Below, one piece after another: positions 57,560 to 64,000 of a stretch of 64,000 nt of DNA. Under the pieces are notes generated by a model. The model was not told the DNA's origin. It saw nothing but the letters and a program-made list of their open reading frames with translations, and made no database searches. The position numbers and the translations under genes were made by a program. The stretch covers positions 66,530,235 to 66,594,234 of the forward strand of contig NC_133328.1 of NCBI RefSeq assembly GCF_042186555.1, given 5' to 3'. The number at the start of each line of letters is the position of its first letter. Within the stretch, counting starts at the first letter, position 1. This stretch comes from Aquarana catesbeiana. Lineage: Eukaryota > Chordata > Amphibia > Anura > Ranidae.

Positions 57560-58690
57560 ACTATTTAGAGTTAGTGTAGTGCGTCCTCCTCACAGTGTTC
57601 AGTTAAAGCTACAAGTTAGTTTAGTGTGACCTCTGCACAGTGTTCAGCTAAAGCTACAAGTTAGGGTAGTGTGTCCTCCTCACAGTGTTCAGCTAAAGCT
57701 ACAAGTTGGTGTAGTGCGTCCTCCTCACAGTGTTCAGCTAAAACTACAAGTTAGTGTAGTGCAACCTCTGCACAGTATTCAGCTAAAGCTACAAGTTAGT
57801 GTAGTGCGTCCTCCTCACAGTGTTCAGCTAAAACTACAAGTTAGTGTAGTGCTTCCTCTGAACAGTGTTCAGCTAAAACTACAAGTTAGTGTAGTGCGTC
57901 CTCCTCACAGTGTTCAGCTAAAGCTACAAGTTAGTTTAGTGCTTCCTCTGAACAGTGTTCAGCTAAAACTACAAGTTAGTGTAGTGCGTCCTCCTCACAG
58001 TGTTCAGCTAAAGCTACAAGTTAGTTTAGTGTGACCTCTGCACAGTGTTCAGCTAAAGCTACAAGTTAGGGTAGTGCGTCCTCCTCACAGTGTTCAGCTA
58101 AAGCTATAAGTTAGTTTAGTGTGACCTCTGCACAGTGTTCAGCTAAAGCTACAAGTTAGGATAGTGCGTCCCCCTCACAGTGTTCAGCTAAAGCTACAAG
58201 TTGGTGTAGTGTGTCCTCCTCACAGTGTTCAGCTAAAACTACAAGTTAGTGTAGTGCGACCTCTGCACAGTGTTCAGCTAAAGCTACAAGTTAGTGTAGT
58301 GCGTCCTCCTCACAGTGTTCAGCTAAAACTACAAGTTAGTGTAGTGCGACCTCTGCACAGTGTTCAGCTATAGCTACAAGTTAGTGTAGTGCGTCCTCCT
58401 CACAGTGTTCAGCTAAAACTACAAGTTAGTGTAGTGCGACCTCTGCACAGTGTTCAGCTAAAGCTACAAGTTAGTGTAGTGTGTCCTCCTCACAGTGTTC
58501 AGCTAAAACTACAAGTTAGTGTAGTGCGACCTCTGCACAGTGTTCAGCTAAAGCTACAAGTTAGTGTAGTGCGTCCTCTGAACAGTGTTCAGCTAAAGCT
58601 ACAAGTTAGTGTAGTGCATCCTCCTCACAGTGTTCAGCTAAAACTACAAGTTAGTGTAGTGCGAGCTCTGCACAGTGTTCAGCTAAAGCT
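57560..58690 (+). repeat. 45-bp tandem array, block A1
   Basis: About 25 units of AGTGTTCAGCTAAAGCTACA plus AGTTAGTGTAGTGCG and CCTCCTCAC or CCTCTGCAC. The two variants often alternate, giving a 90-bp higher-order step. Because 45 is a multiple of three, long open frames appear by default. Confidence 0.95.
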
Positions 58691-59610
58691 ACCTGTCGAA
58701 GGTTGGTGGTGTTTTCCTGATCCTATCACTACTGCAGGCAGCTAAATAAGCTACAAGTTAGTTTTTTGCAAGCTCTGCACAGTGTTCACCTAAAGCTACC
58801 TGTAGAAGGTTGGTGGTGTTTTCCTGATCCTATCACTTCCGCAGGCAGCTAAATAAGCTACAAGTTAGTTTTTTGCGAGCTCTGCACAGTGTTCAGCTAA
58901 AGCTACCTGTAGAAGGTTGGTGATGTTTTCCTGATCCTATCACTACCGCAGGCAGCTAAATGAGCTACAAGTTAGTTTTTTGCGAGCTCTGCACAGTGTT
59001 CAGCTAAAGCTACCTCTAGAAGGTTGGTGGTGTTTTCCTGATCCTATCACTACCGCAGGCAGCTAAATAAGCTACAAGTTAGTTTTTTTTCGCGAGCTCT
59101 GCACAGTGTTCACCTAAAGCTACCTGTTGAAGGTTGGTGGTGTTTTCCTGATCCTATCACTACCGCAGGCAGCTAAATAAGCTACAAGTTAATTTTTTGC
59201 GAGCTCTGCACAGTGTTCACCTAAAGCTACCTGTTGAAGGTTGGTGGTGTTTTCCTGATCCTATCACTACCGCAGGCAGCTAAATAAGCTACAAGTTAGT
59301 TTTTCGCAAGCTCTGCACAGTGTTCACCTAAAGCTACCTGTCGAAGGTTGGTGGTGTTTTCCTGATCCTATCACTACCGCAGGCAGCTAAATAAGCTACA
59401 AGTTAGTTTTTTGCGAGCTCTGCACAGTGTTCACCTAAAGCTACCTGTAGAAGGTTGGTGGTGTTTTCCTGATCCTATCACTACCGCAGGCAGCTAAATA
59501 AGCTACAAGTTAGTTTTTTACGAGCTCTGCACAGTGTTCACCTAAAGCTACCTGTCGAAGGTTGGTGGTATTTTCCTGATCCTATCACTACCGCAGGCAG
59601 CTAAATAAGC
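58690..59610 (+). repeat. 107-bp tandem array, block B1
   Basis: Roughly 8-9 units containing GCGAGCTCTGCACAGTGTTC, GAAGGTTGGTGGTGTTTTCC, TGATCCTATCACTACCGCAG and GCAGCTAAATAAGCTACAAG. Shares the CTGCACAGTGTTCA core with the 45-bp unit. Confidence 0.95.
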
Positions 59611-60240
59611 TACAAGTTAGTTTAGTGTGACCTCTGCACAGTGTTCAGCTAAAGCTACAAGTTAGGGTAGTGCGTCCTCCTCACAGTGTTCAGCTAAAGC
59701 TATAAGTTAGTTTAGTGTGACCTCTGCACAGTGTTCAGCTAAAGCTACAAGTTAGGATAGTGCATCCCCCTCACAGTGTTCAGCTAAAGCTACAAGTTGG
59801 TGTAGTGTGTCCTCCTCACAGTGTTCAGCTAAAACTACAAGTTAGTGTAGTGCGACCTCTGCACATTGTTCAGCTAAAGCTACAAGTTAGTGTAGTGCGT
59901 CCTCCTCACAGTGTTCAGCTAAAACTACAAGTTAGTGTAGTGCGACCTCTGCACAGTGTTCAGCTAAAGCTACAAGTTAGTGTAGTGCGTCCTCCTCACA
60001 GTGTTCAGCTAAAACTACAAGTTAGTGTAGTGCGACCTCTGCACAGTGTTCAGCTAAAGCTACAAGTTAGTGTAGTGTGTCCTCTGAACAGTGTTCAGCT
60101 AAAACTACAAGTTAGTGTAGTGCGACCTCTGCACAGTGTTCAGCTAAAGCTACAAGTTAGTGTAGTGTGTCCTCTGAACAGTGTTCAGCTAAAACTACAA
60201 GTTAGTGTAGTGCGAGCTCTGCACAGTGTTCAGCTAAAGC
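59611..60240 (+). repeat. 45-bp tandem array, block A2
   Basis: Second block of 45-bp units. Its start (59617) copies 58021 onward, including rare variants (GCTATAAG, GGATAGTGC, CCCCCTCAC) in the same order. Confidence 0.93.
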
Positions 60241-61330
60241 TACCTGTCGAAGGTTGGTGGTGTTTTCCTGATCCTATCACTACTGCAGGCAGCTAAATAA
60301 GCTACAAGTTACTTTGTAGCGAGCTCTGCACAGTGTTCACCTAAAGCTACCTGTAGAAGGTTGGTGGTGTTTTCCTGATCCTATCACTTCCGCAGGCAGC
60401 TAAATAAGCTACAAGTTAGTTTTTTGCGAGCTCTGCAGTGTTCAGCTAAAGCTACCTGTAGAAGGTTGGTGATGTTTTCCTGATCCTATCACTACCGCAG
60501 GCAGCTAAATGAGCTACAAGTTAGTTTTTTGCGAGCTCTGCACAGTGTTCAGCTAAAGCTACCTGTAGAAGGTTGGTGGTGTTTTCCTGATCCTATCACT
60601 ACCGCAGGCAGCTAAATAAGCTACAAGTTAGTTTTTCGCGAGCTCTGCACAGTGTTCACCTAAAGCTACCTGTTGAAGGTTGGTGGTGTTTTCCTGATCC
60701 TATCACTACCGCAGGCAGCTAAATAAGCTACAAGTTAGTTTTTCGCAAGCTCTGCACAGTGTTCACCTAAAGCTACCTGTCGAAGGTTGGTGGTGTTTTC
60801 CTGATCCTATCACTACTGCAGGCAGCTAAATAAGCTACAAGTTAGTTTTTTGCGAGCTCTGCACAGTGTTCACCTAAAGCTACCTGTAGAAGGTTGGTGG
60901 TGTTTTCCTGATCCTATCACTACCGCAGGCAGCTAAATAAGCTACAAGTTAATTTTTTGCGAGCTCTGCACAGTGTTCACCTAAAGCTACCTGTAGAAGG
61001 TTGGTGGTGTTTTCCTGATCCTATCACTACCGCAGGCAGCTAAATAAGCTACAAGTTAGTTTTTTGCGAGCTCTGCACAGTGTTCACCTAAAGCTACCTG
61101 TAGAAGGTTGGTGGTGTTTTCCTGATCCTATCACTACCGCAGGCAGCTAAATAAGCTACAAGTTAGTTTTTTACAAGCTCTGCACAGTGTTCACCTAAAG
61201 CTACCTGTCGAAGGTTGGTGGTATTTTCCTGATCCTATCACTACCGCAGGCAGCTAAATAAGCTACAAGTTCGTTTTTTTGCGAGCTCTGCACAGTGTTC
61301 AGCTAAAGCTACCTGTAGAAGGTTGGTGGT
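60240..61330 (+). repeat. 107-bp tandem array, block B2
   Basis: About ten 107-bp units as in B1. The last unit leads into the hAT leader and a (TA)n at 61379-61390. Confidence 0.93.
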
Positions 61331-61421
61331 GTTCTCATACTACAGGCAGGCAGTTGATTTTGCTAGCTGCAGTATCAGTATATATATATATCCCAGCTCA
61401 GTGCAGCTACAGGCCATTAGT

Positions 61422-64000
61422 ATGTCTGGAAGGCCAACAAGGACAGGTAGACAGTCACAAGCCAATAAAAGAGGGCAAGCAGGCTCTGTGTCTAGAGGCA
61501 ACAGTGCTGGTCATGGAGACGGTGCATCCTCATCAGCACGTGGCCGTGGGACACGCTTTGCCTTTTTTTCGGCAGCTGGCCGCGTTGAGCCGCAACATGC
61601 GGAAGACTTGGTCGAGTGGATGACCAAGCCGTCCTCATCCTCCTCATCCTCTCTCACCCATGCTCAGGGTACTTTGTCTGGCAAAGCAGCTGCCAACACG
61701 GCCTCTTCCCTCGGCTCAATGGCATCAGTGACTCCCTCCCTAGCCCCACCATGTTCTCTTGAGGAGTCCCTCGAACTGTTTGACCACAGTGTTGGGTACA
61801 TGCTCCAGGAGGATGCCCAGCGTTTAGAAGGCTCTGATGATGATACTGAGCTAGATGAAGGCAGTAACATGAGCACAGACAGAGGGGGTGCCCAAGAAGG
61901 ACAGCAATCTGGCAGTCATGCTCCCCCTGCTGCAGCATACTGCCAGGTTTGCTCCAGTGATGAGGAGGGAGGGGATGATGAGGTCACTGATTCAACGTGG
62001 GTGCCTGATAGGAGAGAGGAGGAGGAGGAGGAGGCACATCACCAACGAGGCAGGATGCCCTCCAGGGGCCAGCCTAAGGGCAGCACACTGACTGCATCAC
62101 ACCCCAAAGCTCTGCATGTACAGGGCGCTGCTGTCTCTGTGCATTATTCCAAAAGTTCTTTGGTGTGGGCCTTTTTTGAGATGAGTGCATCAGATCGCAC
62201 CGCTGCTATTTGCAACATATGTCTCAAGCGTATCTCGCGTGGCCAAAACATCTCCCGCTTGGGCACCACATGCTCGACCAGACATATGTTGACCTGCCAT
62301 GCAGTTCGTTGGCAAGCATATCTAAAAGACGCACACCAAAGAACAAAGAGGACCTCCCCTTGCTCCTCATCAGCTGAGATCTCCAACCCCACTATACCTT
62401 CAGTCCTCTCTGAGACCTGCACTGAGAGGAATGAAGGGGTAGAATTAGGTGTGTCACAGCCAAGTACTTGTGGGCAATCTGCTTTCGGTACACCAACGTC
62501 AGATTGTACCAGGCAAATTTCCCTGCCCTAGCTGCTGCACCGCCGAAAGAAGTTCGATCCCAGCCATCCACATGCCCAGCGGTTGAATGCTAGCTTGGCA
62601 AAATTGCTAGCACTTCAACTGCTGCCTTTTCAGTTGGTAGACGCTACCCCCTTCCGTGAGTTTGTGGAATGTGCGGTTCCTCAGTGGCAGGTAATCAAAC
62701 GCCACTTTTTCTCACGGAAGGCAATTCCGGCTCTCTCCTGGCATGTGGAAGGCAATGTCTTGGCCTCGCTGGACAGGGCAGTCAGCGGTAAGGTGCATAT
62801 TACCGCTGACTCATTTCACCGCGCATTGGGTGACTCTGCTGGCAGCTGGGAAGGATGCAGGACAAGGTGCAGTAATGTTGGAGGTTGTTCCGCCACCACG
62901 CCTCCAAAATGCCACTTCTAATGATTGCGACACACCTCTCTCCTCCACCCCCTCCTCTTCTTCTTCCTCCATGGCCTCTTCCTGTGCTTTGTCCTCGGAA
63001 CCAGCGGTGCTCCGTAGCCGTTCAAGGGGCTACGCAAGTATGCAGGCCAAAATATGCCATGCAGTGCTTGAGCTGGTGTGCTTGGGGACAGGAGCAACAC
63101 TGGGGCAGAGGTTCTGTCAGCTCTGCAGGGGCAGGTTCAGAGGTGGTTGAAGCCACGCCAACTTAAGACAAGAATGGTGGTTTGCGACAATGGCACCAAC
63201 CTCCTCTCTGCCCTCCGACAGGGACAAATGACCCATGTGCCCTGTTTGGCTCACGTCCTTAACTTGGTGGTGCAGCAGTTCTTGGGCAGGTACCCGGGCT
63301 TACAGGATGTCCTGAGGCAGGCCAGGAAAGTCTGGAAAGTCATTTCCGCCGATCATATAATGCCAGTGCTCAGCTAGCAGACCTCCAAAAGGAGTTTAAC
63401 CTGCCCACGAACCGCATAATCTGTGACATGCCCACCAGGTGGAACTCAACATTGGCCATGCTGCAGCGGCTGCACATGCAGCAGAGGGCCATCAATGAGT
63501 ACCTGTGCGACTATGGCACCAGGACAGGGTCAGGGGAGCTTGGTTTTTTTTCCCCACGCCAGTGGGCCATGATCAGGGATGCATGCACTGTCCTGTCACC
63601 ATTTGAAGAGGTCACGAGGATGGTGAGCAGTGACAGTGCATGCATCAGTGACACTGTCCCCCTTGTCCACCTGTTGGAGCACATGCTGCGTGGAATAATG
63701 GTCAGGGCACTTGAGGCAGAACATAGGCAGGAAGAGGAGGACTTCCTTAGCTCTCAAGGCCCCCTTTATCCAGACAGTGTTCCTGCGTGCCCGCCGATCA
63801 CACAGGAAGAGGACGAGGAGGAGGAGGATTGTGTCAGTATTGAGGTGGAGCCTGGTATTCAGCATCAGCAGCAGTCTTTAAGGGATCAGTCCCAAGAAAC
63901 ACATGGACTTGTACGTGGCTGGGAGGAGGTGGCTGCGGACCATGTCGTCCTTAGTGACCCAGAGGACTCCGGACCGAATGCCTCAGCAAACCTACGCTGC
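61422..64000 (+). pseudogene. hAT transposase with BED zinc finger, decayed and truncated by window
   Basis: ATG 61422 opens MSGRPTRTGRQSQANKR; serine-rich and acidic linkers follow. A BED finger (DNA binding) has C264-x2-C267 and H288-x4-H293. The frame hits TAG at 62529-62531, then continues in frame with LLPFQLVDATPFREFVECAV and HVEGNVLASLDRAVSGKVHI. Frame changes follow near 62815 (apparently with a deletion after ITAD), 63080 and 63345. Between them hAT core segments remain: KTRMVVCDNGTNLLSAL, MTHVPCLAHVLNLVVQQFL and CDMPTRWNSTLAMLQRL. The last frame is open to base 64000, so the C-terminal dimerisation region lies outside. The enzyme family performs cut-and-paste transposition with 8-bp duplications and is related to ZBED proteins. 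At least four lesions make this copy non-functional. Confidence 0.85.

Larger units (their letters stand above)
51904..64000 (+). mobile_element. hAT transposon, large, continues past right edge
   Basis: Left end CAGGGTAGGGATGAGC at 51904, typical of hAT, followed by inverted GTTCGAGTCGAAC / GTTCGACTCGAAC motifs. A TATA box, a leader, a long tandem-repeat block (57560-61330) and a decayed BED-hAT transposase (61422 on) follow in order. An LTR element (52374-57391) interrupts it. The right terminus and the second target duplication are outside the window; the left flank is TCTTAAAT. Confidence 0.75.

Noticed and set aside
57669..60296. Long open frames repeating a 15-residue motif (HSVQLKLQVSVV...)
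   Set aside because: A by-product of 45-bp tandem units, a length divisible by three. No start context, domain or codon constraint.
57560..61330. CRISPR-like regular array
   Set aside because: Repeats are contiguous with no unique spacers, and the DNA is vertebrate; simple tandem duplication explains it.

Overview
This is vertebrate nuclear DNA, almost certainly from an anuran amphibian and probably a ranid-type frog. The reasons are the single recognisable host gene, the very dense load of DIRS, Harbinger, hAT and CR1 transposons, and many miniature elements. Nothing bacterial, viral or plasmid-like was seen. The host gene is MAP3K8 (Tpl2/Cot kinase) on the minus strand. Two coding exons are clear: 13034-13389 carries the start codon, and 4962-5129 carries the glycine loop and ATP lysine. 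A possible untranslated first exon and promoter lie at 26294-26665. The remaining kinase exons must lie beyond the left edge. Everything else is introns, flanking DNA and mobile elements. LAYOUT. 1-2530: 5' part of a DIRS-type tyrosine-recombinase retrotransposon (minus strand; gag frameshifted, reverse transcriptase open to the window edge). 3257-4439: a Harbinger-type MITE and a hAT MITE with a 26-bp minisatellite. 5691-6953: probable solo LTR. 6954-19090: intron and upstream DNA packed with small DNA transposons, a 500-bp assembly gap (9778-10277), microsatellites and a CR1 3' end. 20000-39500: upstream flank dominated by MITEs with TAA/TTA or 8-bp target duplications, several nested in one another, plus large fold-back elements. 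39504-47131: a 7.6-kb Harbinger element with exact TAA target duplications. It carries an apparently intact three-exon Myb/SANT-like gene, a broken MADF-domain gene and a broken DDE transposase. 49290-51330: 5'-truncated CR1 LINE, open except for one stop. 51904-64000: a hAT transposon running off the window, with a 3.8-kb tandem-repeat block ahead of a decayed BED-finger transposase. 52374-57391: inside that hAT, a young LTR retroelement with apparently identical 576-bp LTRs and one uninterrupted ORF of about 1208 codons; the ORF has two CCHC knuckles and no recognisable protease, reverse transcriptase or integrase. HOW IT FITS TOGETHER. The host gene is split by transposon-filled introns. 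The large Harbinger element is a plausible source of the machinery that moved the many 3-bp-duplication MITEs; the 313-bp MITE at 3257 is visibly a deletion derivative of it. The LTR element sits between the hAT promoter and the hAT coding region in the same orientation, and must use pol proteins supplied in trans. All calls come from reading the sequence; no database search was run.
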